Below are positions 46,211-55,105 of a stretch of DNA of 64,000 nt, in pieces. Origin of the DNA: Colwellia sp. PAMC 20917 (GTDB lineage: Bacteria; Pseudomonadota; Gammaproteobacteria; Enterobacterales; Alteromonadaceae). Positions within the stretch are counted from its first letter, which is position 1. Every line of letters begins with the position of its first letter. The position numbers were made by a program, and so were the translations under genes. The notes beneath the pieces are model-generated. The model saw nothing but the letters and a program-made list of their open reading frames with translations, was not told the origin of the DNA and did not search any database. Where the stretch lies: NCBI RefSeq assembly GCF_001767295.1, contig NZ_CP014944.1:3348001-3412000 (forward strand), given 5' to 3'.

Positions 46211-46453
46211 AAAAGTTTCAGAATAAATACAAACAATAGAACAAAATCATAGCATTATGTTTATAAAAGTGTGAATGAAAAGTTATAAATATTTACAAAT
46301 TAATTGAGTTAACTGCGTGCTGTTTGTATAACTATCTGCTAAATTTACTCTAATAAGAAAAATAGGGTTGAATGTACTATGTTTATTATTATGCAAAAAA
46401 GTAAATATTAAACAAAGTGTAGTAATAGAAAAGCCAAATACAGGAGAATTATA

Positions 46454-47002
46454 ATGGCGTTTGAAGTTAAATTTGAATTAACAGAGTCAGACTTAGACCA
46501 CTTCCGTGATGTAATGCGTAAAGCACAATCAGGAGCTGCAAAACTTAGTGAAGCAGTTATTTTAAGTAACGCTAAGAGTATTAGCCAAGATATTAAAGGA
46601 AGTGTTCCAGAATTTGTCAGCGAACGCATTAAAAAACTAGAAACTTTAGTGGCGATGATAGAAGACTCTGAATGGAAAATTCCAGCAGAAGAGCGCAGTG
46701 ATGTGCTAAGTGCATTGGCTTATTTTAGTGATCCGGAAGATTTAGTACCTGACCATATTCCTGTATTAGGCTTTTTAGACGACGCCATCATGATTGAATT
46801 AGTTGCCGAAGAACTGAAAGACGATATCGAAGCATTTTTAGAGTTTTGTGCTTATCGTAGCCGAGAAGAAGGCCGTAGTGGTGATGTTACAGTGACTCGT
46901 GAAGAGTGGCTAGATTCTAAACGTCGCGAACTTCATAGTCGTATGAGAAACCGACGCTCAACCCGTCGAAGCGGTCGATCATCATTTCGTTCAGTTTTTT
47001 AA
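46454..47002 (+). CDS. DUF1232 (YkvA-like) protein
   Basis: The 182-residue protein carries the short DUF1232 core at about residues 90–125 (LSALAYFSDPEDLVPDHIPVLGFLDDAIMIELV). It is preceded by a mostly helical region and followed by a very basic tail (RRELHSRMRNRRSTRRSGRSSFR), which could bind nucleic acid or acidic lipids. The role of the family is unknown. An ideal SD (CAGGAGAAT) precedes the ATG. It is transcribed alone, away from the divergent DUF3667 gene, and is followed by a strong terminator and then repeat array 2. Confidence 0.88.
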   Translation: MAFEVKFELTESDLDHFRDVMRKAQSGAAKLSEAVILSNAKSISQDIKGSVPEFVSERIKKLETLVAMIEDSEWKIPAEERSDVLSALAYFSDPEDLVPDHIPVLGFLDDAIMIELVAEELKDDIEAFLEFCAYRSREEGRSGDVTVTREEWLDSKRRELHSRMRNRRSTRRSGRSSFRSVF

Positions 47003-47028
47003 ACACTACTTTAAAAAAATTGAATTCT

Positions 47029-47064
47029 AAAAGCTTACTCATTTTTTGAGTAAGCTTTTTTTTT
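47029..47064 (+). terminator. Intrinsic terminator after the DUF1232 gene
   Basis: AAAAGCTTACTCA (47029–47041) pairs with TGAGTAAGCTTTT (47047–47059) around a T-loop and is followed by more T. The T-run runs straight into the first, truncated unit of repeat array 2. Confidence 0.88.
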
Positions 47065-48040
47065 GTGTTGTTTACGATGAGATCCTTAAACAAGTTCAGG
47101 ATGACGGGTGTGGTATCAGGATGACGATGGAGGCGGTATCAGGATGAAGGAGATGGTATCAAAATAACAGGCTGGGTTAAGACGAATAGTGTCGAGTTAT
47201 CCCTTTGCCGTCATGCTGAATTTATTTCAGTATCTGTTTTTTGTGTTGTCAACGACGAGATCCTGAAACAAGTTCAGGATGACGGGTGTGGTATCAGGAT
47301 GACGATGGAGGCGGTATCAGGATGACGATGGAGGCAGTATCAGGATAAAGGAGATGGTATCAAAATAACAGGCTGGGTTAAGACGAATAGTGTCGAGTTA
47401 TCCCTTTGCCGTCATGCTGATTTAATTTCAGTGTCTGTTTTTTGTGTTGTCAACGACGAGATCCTGAAACAAGTTCAGGATGACGGGTGTGGTATCAGGA
47501 TGACGATGGAGGCAGTATCAGGATGAAGGAGATGGTATCAAAATAACAGGCTGGGTTAAGACGAACAGTGTCGAGTTATCCCTTTGCCGTCATGCTGAAT
47601 TTATTTCAGTATCTGTTTTTTGTGTTGTTAACGACGAGATCCTGAAACAAGTTCAGGATGACGGGTGTGGTATCAGGATGACGATGGAGGCGGTATCAGG
47701 ATGACGATGGAGGCGGTATCAGGATGAAGGAGATGGTATCAAAATAACAGGCTGGGTTAAGACGAACAGTGTCGAGTTATCCCTTTTGCGTCATGCTGAA
47801 TTTATTTCAGTATCTGTGTTTTTGTGTTGTCAACCACGAGATCCTGAAACAAGTTCAGGATGACGGAGGTGGTATCAGGATCACTGAGGATTATCCCATT
47901 GCCGTCATGCTGAATTTATTTCAGTATCTGTTTTTTGTGTTGTTAACGATGAGATCCTGAAACAAGTTCAGGATGACGGAGGCGCGGTATCAGGCTGACT
48001 AAGTTGGTATCAGGACGATGGATTTGGTATCAGGATAATT
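47065..48040. repeat. REP/BIME-like palindromic repeat array 2 (one partial and five full units)
   Basis: A right-arm-only unit (47065–47106, with CTTAAACAAG in place of CTGAAACAAG) is followed by full units beginning about 47209, 47410, 47588, 47789 and 47902. Arms and spacer are the same as in array 1. The joints differ from array 1 but agree among themselves: CAGGCTGGGTTAAGACGAA followed by GTGTCGAGTTATCCCTTTG. Short tandem copies of GGTATCAGGATGACGATGGA occur one to three times between units, which explains the spacing of 178 or 201 bases. The unit at 47410 has a changed left arm (CTGATTTAATTTCAGTGTCTG). No gene is present. Confidence 0.92.
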
Positions 48041-48047
48041 GGAGCCG

Positions 48048-48221
48048 TCACCCGTGAGTAACGTATATCATTACCACTAAAAATCCAATGAGTACGGTAT
48101 TTAAAGCAATAATATAAGCAAAACCTTTCACACCTTCTTTTACACTAAAGCCTTTAGCATCTAAATATCGCCACCAAAAAAGGCACATAATAATAGGGAG
48201 CAGAAAGAACAGTTTGATCAT
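48048..48221 (-). CDS. 57-residue membrane microprotein overlapping ampG
   Basis: The frame reads MIKLFFLLPIIMCLFWWRYL, then DAKGFSVKEGVKGFAYIIAL, then NTVLIGFLVVMIYVTHG. There are two hydrophobic segments (about residues 2–17 and 34–53) joined by a basic, polar loop, so it is probably a hairpin membrane protein with the loop in the cytoplasm. Its ATG (48219–48221) overlaps the TGA of ampG as ATGA, a classic sign of translational coupling. It ends at the edge of repeat array 2. I do not recognise the family. The coupled start and the clean membrane pattern support a real gene. Confidence 0.7.
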   Translation of the reverse strand: MIKLFFLLPIIMCLFWWRYLDAKGFSVKEGVKGFAYIIALNTVLIGFLVVMIYVTHG

Positions 48222-49492
48222 ATTAATTCCTCGGTTTTATTTTTTGTTTCGAAAGGGACCTTTTCGCTCCAAGGAGCAACTTTAAATAACATTAGCATTC
48301 CTGGGATCGCGAGGAAAGTACAAAGAAAGTAGAATGATGTCCAACCTATTTGCTCTACAATAAGGCCAGTTGTTGCATTGGCAAAGGTTCGAGGCAAAGC
48401 GGTTAGCGCCGTAAAGAGTGCAAATTGCGTTGCAGCAAAAGCGGGGTTGGTTGTTCTTGCTATAAAGGCAGTAAATGCAGCGGTACCTAAACCAACACCT
48501 AAGTATTCAAAGCCCATCGCAAAAGCTAGAGCGTAAGTATTATGACCTATTTCTGCTAAAGCGGCAAAGCCTAATATGCTGATGATTTGCACAAAGCCAA
48601 ACAGCCATAATGCCTTATTTATACTGAGCTTTATCATTACGATGCCGCCAACAGCAAGCCCAATAGTCATCGCAATAAGCGACGCTGTTTTAGCAACCAC
48701 CCCAATTTCTGTTTTAGTAAAGCCTAGGTCTATAAAAAATGGCGTTTGCAGGGCTGTAGCCATACTGTCGCCTAATTTATATAAAAATAAAAAAATGAGA
48801 ATTTGTAAGGCACTTTTAAAGCCTTTTCGTGAAATAAAATCTCTAAAAGGCAATACAACAGCATCATGTAATGTTTTAGGAGCAAGATGTTCGCTTTTAC
48901 TCTCTTTAATACATAAGGTTAGTAAAATACCGATGAGCATAAACGCAGCAACAATAAGAAAAACTGATTGCCAGCTGATATGGTCAGCCAATATAAAAGC
49001 TAACGAGCCCGGCACTAAGCCAGATAGACGATAAGCCTGTACATGGATAGAATTACCTAAACCCAGTTCGTGTTCTTGCAATAACTCCCTGCGATAAGCA
49101 TCGAGAACAATATCTTGGCTTGCACTAAAAAAAGCAACAGCAGCGGCAAGATAAGCGACAGACCAAATATTAATAGTCGGGTCTATAAAACCAAAACCAG
49201 CGATAGAGAAGAGTAATAAAATTTGCGTAGCAAACATCCAACTTCGACGTCGACCTAACATTGGAAAAGAATACCTGTCCATCAATGGCGACCAAATAAA
49301 CTTCCAAACATAAGGAATGCCAATTAATGAGAATAAACCTATCTCAACTAGACTTACTCCTTCTGATCTTAACCAACCAGGTACCAGTTGATATAAAATA
49401 AATAACGGCAAGCCCGAAGTGAATCCGGTGAAGATACAAATCAACATTCTTTTATTGAGAATAGCTTCTTTGAATGTTTGTTGAGTGGTCAT
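48218..49492 (-). CDS. ampG: Muropeptide permease AmpG
   Basis: AmpG imports anhydro-muropeptides released from peptidoglycan into the cytoplasm for recycling, and in many species this controls beta-lactamase induction. The 424-residue MFS protein with about 12 membrane segments has FTGFTSGLPLFIL, IGLFSLIGIPYVWKFIWSPLMDRY, LGRRRSWMFATQ and SASQDIVLDAYRRELL, all typical of AmpG. I use ATG 49492 (MTTQQTFKEAILNKR), which fits the family; an in-frame ATG at 49522 would add ten residues, and neither has a strong SD. yajG lies nearby, as in E. coli, but three genes separate them. Confidence 0.93.
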   Translation of the reverse strand: MTTQQTFKEAILNKRMLICIFTGFTSGLPLFILYQLVPGWLRSEGVSLVEIGLFSLIGIPYVWKFIWSPLMDRYSFPMLGRRRSWMFATQILLLFSIAGFGFIDPTINIWSVAYLAAAVAFFSASQDIVLDAYRRELLQEHELGLGNSIHVQAYRLSGLVPGSLAFILADHISWQSVFLIVAAFMLIGILLTLCIKESKSEHLAPKTLHDAVVLPFRDFISRKGFKSALQILIFLFLYKLGDSMATALQTPFFIDLGFTKTEIGVVAKTASLIAMTIGLAVGGIVMIKLSINKALWLFGFVQIISILGFAALAEIGHNTYALAFAMGFEYLGVGLGTAAFTAFIARTTNPAFAATQFALFTALTALPRTFANATTGLIVEQIGWTSFYFLCTFLAIPGMLMLFKVAPWSEKVPFETKNKTEELI

Positions 49493-49602
49493 GCAATTGC
49501 CTACAAAAATCTTAGTAAGCATAGGCTATCAAAATGTTATTGAAAACAGAAGTTTATTCTTGAGTTCTGTGAGCAAGTGTCGAGGATTTTACTAACGTTA
49601 GC

Positions 49603-49932
49603 CTAAGGTAACGGACGCCAGCCAATACAGTCAATAGGATAACTGCCAGCACCTGTGAAGAAATCTAAACAAGTCGTTATTTCACTTTTAAAATACAAGT
49701 CATGACTCAGTGATTGTGCTCCATGTAAACTCATCTCATGGACTAAGTGCCAAAAAACGCGCTCTTTTGCACTACTTGGGGTTTCATCATTTACCTTGAG
49801 CAATGTCCATTCCTCCATGGTATCAAGGATGAATGTGTCGAGTTCGGTATAATGCAATGATTGGTTAATCACAGCTTTAATATAGTAAGCTATTTGTTGT
49901 GTTTTTTCGTTGATAAACGGCTCAATTATCAT
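49603..49932 (-). CDS. Conserved-looking hypothetical protein, 109 residues
   Basis: The 109-residue protein (MIIEPFINEKTQQIAYYIKA... to CIGWRPLP) is mainly helical with the patterns ELDTFILDTMEEW and AKERVFWHLVHEM, and ends in a loop with two cysteines and GSYPIDCIGWRP. It has no signal peptide or membrane helix. I believe similar proteins with ERVFWHLLH occur in other marine gammaproteobacteria, but I cannot name the family. It is 110 bases upstream of ampG on the same strand, so it could share a transcript. The function is unknown. Confidence 0.7.
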   Translation of the reverse strand: MIIEPFINEKTQQIAYYIKAVINQSLHYTELDTFILDTMEEWTLLKVNDETPSSAKERVFWHLVHEMSLHGAQSLSHDLYFKSEITTCLDFFTGAGSYPIDCIGWRPLP

Positions 49933-50192
49933 GGCATCCTCAGTTCACTTTCGTATTTAAATCATTCGAGTAGGAAAGTAGCTACCACTTTATTGAAATG
50001 GTGAAAATAGTTGTTATTGTTTATTTACTACCTTATATATCGTAGATTAAAAACAGTTTGTCAAAGGTGTAGGTAATTTAATTTTCATTTAATTGTAAGA
50101 ACGTACAAAAAAGAATGTTTATTATGACATTGTTATAGTCAGAAATATTACCTTCTGACTATAATTTTTAGCTGAAATTTTATTGGATAAAT

Positions 50193-50774
50193 TTATTCTT
50201 CTGGTAATAAAGTGGCTTTAATTAAGGTAATAGGTTCTACGGGCACATCGTCCCAGCCCATCGCATCACTATAGTGTGTTTTAGCTAAATTCATAGCATC
50301 AACAACTGCCTGACCTTCAACAATAGCGCCAAATACGGTATATCCCCAGCGACGGCCTGGATCTAAACTTTTATTGTTAGCCATATTAAAAAAGAATTGA
50401 CGATTTGCGGTGTGTGGGCGATTTTCTTTTGCCATAGCAATCGTGCCACGTTCATTTTTTAAACCATTACCTGATTCATTAACAATATTTCCAGTGACTT
50501 TTTTAAAATTGAAGTCTTCATCATAACCACCGCCTTGCACAATAAAGTCTGAGACAATACGATGAAAAATCGTGTTGTTGTATTCACCTTTAACCACATA
50601 CATTAAAAAATTATCAACAGTTAATGGCGCACGAATACGGTCTAATTCAACAATGATGACTCCTTTTGACGTTTCTAATTTCACTTTTGGAAATAAGTTA
50701 TTGGGATCAATGGCGATATTATTCGCTGATAGAGTGCCAGATAAAAATATAAGTAAAAAAAATAAACCTTTCAT
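50193..50774 (-). CDS. Periplasmic cyclophilin-type peptidyl-prolyl isomerase
   Basis: The 193-residue precursor has a signal peptide (MKGLFFLLIFLSGTLSA) and a cyclophilin domain (VKLETSKGVIIVELDRIRAPLTVDNF, the active-site region FHRIVSDFIVQGGGYDE, NRQFFFNMANN and WGYTVFG). The catalytic arginine in FHRI is present. It would isomerise X-Pro bonds during folding of exported proteins, like E. coli PpiA. ATG 50774 has AGAAGA seven bases upstream; ATG 50780, two codons earlier, touches the SD. It lies 33 bases downstream of yajG in the same direction. Confidence 0.92.
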   Translation of the reverse strand: MKGLFFLLIFLSGTLSANNIAIDPNNLFPKVKLETSKGVIIVELDRIRAPLTVDNFLMYVVKGEYNNTIFHRIVSDFIVQGGGYDEDFNFKKVTGNIVNESGNGLKNERGTIAMAKENRPHTANRQFFFNMANNKSLDPGRRWGYTVFGAIVEGQAVVDAMNLAKTHYSDAMGWDDVPVEPITLIKATLLPEE

Positions 50775-50807
50775 TATCATTTCTTCTTTTAAAGGGGCTG
50801 TTAAAAA

Positions 50808-51404
50808 TTATTTTATAAAGCGCTGAATTTCAATATTATTAATAACTTGAGATAATAGCTGAGTAAGTTGTTGACTAAAGTCACGCTCTAATACAGCAAT
50901 ATCTGCGCCCAATGGGCCTTCACTGGTTCCGCGAACTTTAAAGGTGTTACTCAACGTTTGTGAACCATTGTTAACCGTTACACGGATCACAAGTTCATTG
51001 TTAACTTGATATTTCATCATTTCTTGTTGCACGCTGCTCAAGCCATTATCAATAATTATTTCAATTGCATTACCCGCTTGAGCGTTAATGTCTAAGCCCT
51101 GCTTTTTAAATTCAGCGGCTAACGTTTCCTCAATAATACGGTTTAATGGTTGCTGACTAGAATAAACCTCTGCCGCTTCATCTTTTCTTAATACTTGCAC
51201 AACATGCTGGGCACTCCGCAAATCAGTGACCGTTAAACTCGCTTGTTTATTTTGATAAGCACTTTGGCTAGATGCACTATTATTTATGCTTAAATCTGGA
51301 GCAATAACCACGTAAGTGGGTTTGTTGGCACAAGCCGTCAGTACAAGCAGTAAAGTTGTTGCGGCTAATGTTTTAATTTTATTGTTAATGAATATATTTT
51401 TCAT
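50808..51404 (-). CDS. yajG: YajG-family lipoprotein
   Basis: The 198-residue product has a signal peptide with lipobox (LVLTAC) and the YajG-type body (ACANKPTYVVIAPDL, VTDLRSAQHVVQVLRKDEAAEVYS, IEETLAAEFKKQGL, LVIRVTVNNGSQTLSNTFKVRG). YajG is an outer-membrane lipoprotein of unknown role, often near ampG. The gene starts 16 bases after the rlmG stop and precedes the cyclophilin gene, so rlmG-yajG-ppi is likely one operon. Confidence 0.92.
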   Translation of the reverse strand: MKNIFINNKIKTLAATTLLLVLTACANKPTYVVIAPDLSINNSASSQSAYQNKQASLTVTDLRSAQHVVQVLRKDEAAEVYSSQQPLNRIIEETLAAEFKKQGLDINAQAGNAIEIIIDNGLSSVQQEMMKYQVNNELVIRVTVNNGSQTLSNTFKVRGTSEGPLGADIAVLERDFSQQLTQLLSQVINNIEIQRFIK

Positions 51405-51420
51405 GATCTGATTAACTCCA

Positions 51421-52572
51421 TTATTTTATTGATGAAAGCGTGACAAATTTATCATTGCTGGCAATGAGTTTTTCATTACCAAAAAGTCGTTTAAGTTTAA
51501 TATGGTATCCGAGTTGTCGATTACCAATAATACGTAACTCACCACCGTTCTTTAATGCTCTATGGCTATCACGAAACATCTGCCAAGCGATGTGGTCAGT
51601 GGTTGCATTTTGTTGGTGAAAAGGAGGATTACACAAAATCAAATCAACACTATTAGGCTCCACGTCGGCTAAGCAGTCATTTATCATGAACTGACATTGT
51701 TCGAGTTGCTCAGGTAAGTTTTTACTGATATTAGTCTTAGCAGAATCAACAGCCATATAAGATTCATCAACAAAAGTAACTAATGCCTTGGGTTGCTCGG
51801 CCAATACGGCTAAGCCAATCACACCATTGCCGCAACCTAAGTCAATAACATGACTACCTGCTTTGACTTCAGGAAGGTGCTTAATAAAGTGGCGAGCGCC
51901 AATATCAAGCTTTTCACGCGCATAAACCCCTGAATGATTACTGATAATAAAAGCGCTATCTTCTAACGGCCAAATTGTTGGAAAAGGTGAAGAGAAAACT
52001 TGCTTGTTATTAAGTTGAGAGAAGACTAAACGTGCTTTCTTTACCGCTAAAGACGTTTTTGTTGTCCCTAAATATTTTTCAAATAATTTTAACGTCGAAC
52101 TATGAATATCTTTGGCTTTATCGCTAGCAATAAAAATAAGCCCTTGATTATATTTAGCTTTAATTGATAATAGTTGATCGATCATTAATGACTTACTTTT
52201 AGGTATCTTGTACAACACCACAGTAATATTATCGGGTAGGTCATCCAAACTCGTTATTTGGCTAATATTGTTAAGCGACAAACCGTTTTGCTCAATATTA
52301 TATTTTAACCCTTGATGGCTTATCCAAGAGTCGGAAACCGTAGTCACATTTGACTGAGTAAAGTTAGCGGTAATAGCGCCAAAACTATCATTGAAAATGA
52401 GTAATTTGTGCTGGCTACCCGCTAAATCTTGTTCATTAACATAATTAATTAAATACTCGTCGGCTGAATCCCAAGCAACTAGTGCACGGTTAACTTGACC
52501 AACGGGGTAGCGATCTAAAAAAAGGTTCTTGTCATAAACGCCATCTGCGTTAACAATAAAAGGGCTGATCAT
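51421..52572 (-). CDS. rlmG: 23S rRNA (guanine-N2) methyltransferase RlmG
   Basis: RlmG makes m2G1835 in 23S rRNA. The 383-residue protein has a catalytically inactive N-terminal methyltransferase-like domain (LFNDSFGAI-type region) and an active C-terminal one. The SAM motif is VIDLGCGNGVIGLAVL (about residue 245), and the substrate motif NPPFHQ (about 317) is typical of guanine N2 methyltransferases. The N-terminus FIVNADGVYDKNLFLDRYP and the length (E. coli 378) identify RlmG rather than RsmC. It is the first gene of the rlmG-yajG-ppi run. Confidence 0.94.
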   Translation of the reverse strand: MISPFIVNADGVYDKNLFLDRYPVGQVNRALVAWDSADEYLINYVNEQDLAGSQHKLLIFNDSFGAITANFTQSNVTTVSDSWISHQGLKYNIEQNGLSLNNISQITSLDDLPDNITVVLYKIPKSKSLMIDQLLSIKAKYNQGLIFIASDKAKDIHSSTLKLFEKYLGTTKTSLAVKKARLVFSQLNNKQVFSSPFPTIWPLEDSAFIISNHSGVYAREKLDIGARHFIKHLPEVKAGSHVIDLGCGNGVIGLAVLAEQPKALVTFVDESYMAVDSAKTNISKNLPEQLEQCQFMINDCLADVEPNSVDLILCNPPFHQQNATTDHIAWQMFRDSHRALKNGGELRIIGNRQLGYHIKLKRLFGNEKLIASNDKFVTLSSIK

Positions 52573-52825
52573 AATGAAGAGGTTCGATTTTCACCTAGAA
52601 GAATGTCAGCTATTGTGACAAAATATAGGGAATTGAGCCAGTGATAGTTGCTTTGAGCGCTTAAAAACTATTTTATAAATAAATGAGATTTTTTTTATCA
52701 ATAATGGCAACTGTTTACTCGCCATTAATGCCAGTGAAACCACTATAGCCATCCAGACTGATGGCATATTGTGTGTAACAAACTAAAATGACTCCACTAT
52801 AGAAAAACACATCAGGGATTTAATA

Positions 52826-53149
52826 ATGACCATTGAAGCTGTAATAGAACAAAAACTTCTTTCCGCATTTTCTCCAATACATCTCGATGTTATTAATGAA
52901 AGCCATCAACATAATGTTGCACCGGGCAGTGAATCTCATTTTAAAGTGATTATTGTTAGCGACGACTTTATTGGAGAACGCTTAATTAAACGTCACCGAG
53001 CCATTAATTGGTTGCTTTCAACAGAGCTTGCCGAAAAAATACATGCGTTAGCGCTTCATACTTATACCAAGGATGAGTGGGACAAGTATTATGCAGATAA
53101 TACCCCTTTGTCGCCTAAATGCTTAGGTGGTGGTAAAAAATCAGCGTAA
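52826..53149 (+). CDS. bolA: BolA family protein
   Basis: The 107-residue protein has the BolA fold ([39 protein letters not shown], then [12 protein letters not shown] and [14 protein letters not shown]). The conserved histidines that with a partner glutaredoxin hold a [2Fe-2S] cluster are present (NESHQHN and IHALALHTY). BolA affects cell shape, stress response and biofilm in E. coli. A weak AGGG SD lies nine bases upstream of the ATG. It is transcribed alone, divergent from rlmG. Confidence 0.95.
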   Translation: MTIEAVIEQKLLSAFSPIHLDVINESHQHNVAPGSESHFKVIIVSDDFIGERLIKRHRAINWLLSTELAEKIHALALHTYTKDEWDKYYADNTPLSPKCLGGGKKSA

Positions 53150-53737
53150 CTTTAGCAAATAAATTAGGGGGCAAACGCTAGCTAACCATCATTCGCGATT
53201 TTATTCCTAATTTATTATACCCTCATAATTGTATTCACTTTTCGTGAAATACTTGTTATTTAACCTTAACTATCTATGTAAAATGAAGAATATTTGCCAA
53301 CAGCTATGTCACTTAATGGCTAAATTTAGCTAACAAGGTCATTGATAGGGTCACCGATAAACCGAAACAATTATTTCAGGGTTATTATGACTGATGGTGT
53401 GATTTATTTTTCTCATTGTGGTGTCGCGATATCACTTTAATGTGGGTTGGATGCGATACAAGAGTTGGTATTGTACTTTCATGCTAGGAGCATTATGTTA
53501 GGCGCTGTTTATACGTTAAAAGCTGATGGCCATGTTTGGGCAGATGTTCTTTATTAAAATCGCTAGCGGCTTTAATCCTTTATTTTGAGGAAAATATTCA
53601 CTGGTCATACCTCGTATTCTTTTTAGTAGCGTAAACTATGCGACAATTTTTAAATTTATGTCGCAATAAATATTGAATAATGACTAAATTGCCGAGTTGT
53701 TTGGCGATAAAAATAGTATTAATTAAAAGGTCTTCTT
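53150..53737 (+). other. Intergenic region between bolA and fabV
   Basis: These 588 bases hold no gene I can support. A 20-codon frame at 53495–53557 (MLGAVYTLKADGHVWADVLY) starts five bases after TAGGAG, which is a good SD, but its length gives no way to judge it. The fabV promoter should lie about 53689–53720 (TTGCCG and AT-rich -10 candidates), with ambiguous spacing. No terminator is obvious after bolA. Confidence 0.4.
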
Positions 53738-54928
53738 ATGGTTATTAAACCTAAAATTCGTGGTTTTATTTGTACAAATGCACACCCAACCGGCTGTGAA
53801 GCTCATGTCAATGAGCAGATTTCTTATGTTAAATCTCATCAACAGGCTAATGCCAAGCCAAAAAATGTTTTGGTTATTGGTTCATCTACTGGTTATGGCT
53901 TATCGTCACGTATAACCGCTGCATTTGGTAATAATGCTAAAACATTAGGTATTTTCTTTGAGAAACCGCCTACTGAAAAGAAAACAGCCAGTGCGGGTTG
54001 GTATAATACTTCGGCGTTTCAAAAGGCCGCTGAGCAAGAGGGCCTTTGGTCTAAGAATATTAATGGTGATGCGTTTTCACATGAAATTAAAGCAAAGGCT
54101 ATTGAAACGATTAAAGCTGAATTAGGTGAAATTGATCTAATCGTTTACTCACTTGCTTCACCTCGTCGTACTGATCCAGACACCGGTGAAGTTTATTCAT
54201 CGACGCTTAAACCAATTGGTCAAAGTGTTACCACTAAAAACCTAAACACCTCAAAGCGTGTTATCGATGAAATTTCTGTTGAAGCAGCAAATGAAGCCGA
54301 GATACAAGGTACCATTGATGTAATGGGAGGCGCTGACTGGGAATTATGGATTAAGGCATTGAATGAGGCTGGCGTTCTTTCAGAAGGATTTAAATCAGTA
54401 GCTTATACATATATTGGTAAAGAATTAACTTGGCCAATATACGGAAAAGCGACCATAGGTAAAGCGAAAGAAGATTTAGACCGTGCTGCATCGGCAATTA
54501 ATAAAGCGACCGCTAACCTTAAGGGCGAAGCTCATGTTACTTCATTAAATGCGGTCGTTACGCAGGCGAGTTCAGCAATACCCATTATGCCACTTTACAT
54601 TTCAGCAATGTTTAAAGTGATGAAGGCAGATGGCACTTATGAAGGATGTATCGAACAAATTCAGAACCTATTTGTTGAGAACATCTACAGCGAGACACCT
54701 CGCTTAGATGATAATAATCGTTACCGTCAAAATCATAAAGAGCTTGAAGACAGCGTTCAAAAACGCGTGACAGACATTTGGAATACCGTTGATTCTGATA
54801 ATATTGATGAGTTAACTGACTATGTTGGCTATCATCAAGAGTTTTTAAAGTTATTTGGCTTTAGTGTTGCAGGTGTTGATTACGAAGCTGATGTCAATAC
54901 AATGGCAGAAATTAAGCATCTCTTATAA
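53738..54928 (+). CDS. fabV: Enoyl-[acyl-carrier-protein] reductase FabV
   Basis: FabV reduces trans-2-enoyl-ACP in the last step of each fatty acid elongation round and, unlike FabI, is insensitive to triclosan. The 396-residue protein has the NAD-binding motif VLVIGSSTGYGLSSRI and the FabV catalytic Y-x8-K with Tyr235 and Lys244 (WPIYGKATIGKAK). The flanking ASPRRTDPDTGEVYSSTLKPIG and the C-terminal FGFSVAGVDYEADVN are family-typical. The residue numbers equal those known for Vibrio cholerae FabV. It stands alone and ends in a strong terminator. Confidence 0.96.
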   Translation: MVIKPKIRGFICTNAHPTGCEAHVNEQISYVKSHQQANAKPKNVLVIGSSTGYGLSSRITAAFGNNAKTLGIFFEKPPTEKKTASAGWYNTSAFQKAAEQEGLWSKNINGDAFSHEIKAKAIETIKAELGEIDLIVYSLASPRRTDPDTGEVYSSTLKPIGQSVTTKNLNTSKRVIDEISVEAANEAEIQGTIDVMGGADWELWIKALNEAGVLSEGFKSVAYTYIGKELTWPIYGKATIGKAKEDLDRAASAINKATANLKGEAHVTSLNAVVTQASSAIPIMPLYISAMFKVMKADGTYEGCIEQIQNLFVENIYSETPRLDDNNRYRQNHKELEDSVQKRVTDIWNTVDSDNIDELTDYVGYHQEFLKLFGFSVAGVDYEADVNTMAEIKHLL

Positions 54929-54965
54929 CGATTAACTTTCATTATTTGCGATTAGCCTCAATAAT

Positions 54966-54995
54966 AAAAAGCCGACATAAAATGTCGGTTTTTTT
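54966..54995 (+). terminator. Intrinsic terminator after fabV
   Basis: CCGACAT (54972–54978) pairs with ATGTCGG (54982–54988) around AAA, with A-run before and T-run after. It lies 40 bases after the fabV stop. Confidence 0.9.
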
Positions 54996-55075
54996 AGGTC
55001 TGACAAAATTTTTGGCTGATAAATGAGCGAAATCAATAATATTCAACTAATTTGTAATTTAAGTAACTGAGATCG

Positions 55076-55105
55076 TAGATAGCCTTAGAGTTTTTGTGTT
55101 AAAAT
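55076..55105 (+). promoter_or_regulatory. Possible promoter of the nqr operon
   Basis: TAGATA (55076–55081) and TAAAAT (55100–55105) are spaced by 18 bases, followed by a GC-rich discriminator (CGCGC). It lies about 210 bases before nqrA, in a leader without any other gene. The -35 match is moderate. Confidence 0.35.

Noticed and set aside
47769-47960. A 63-residue frame inside repeat array 2.
   Set aside because: It is a translation of two successive palindromic units (CVMLNLFQYL occurs twice), without SD or independent support.
43798-48040. The regular repeats as a CRISPR array.
   Set aside because: The spacing units are themselves repeated and much longer than spacers, the repeats are paired inverted arms, and no cas gene is present.
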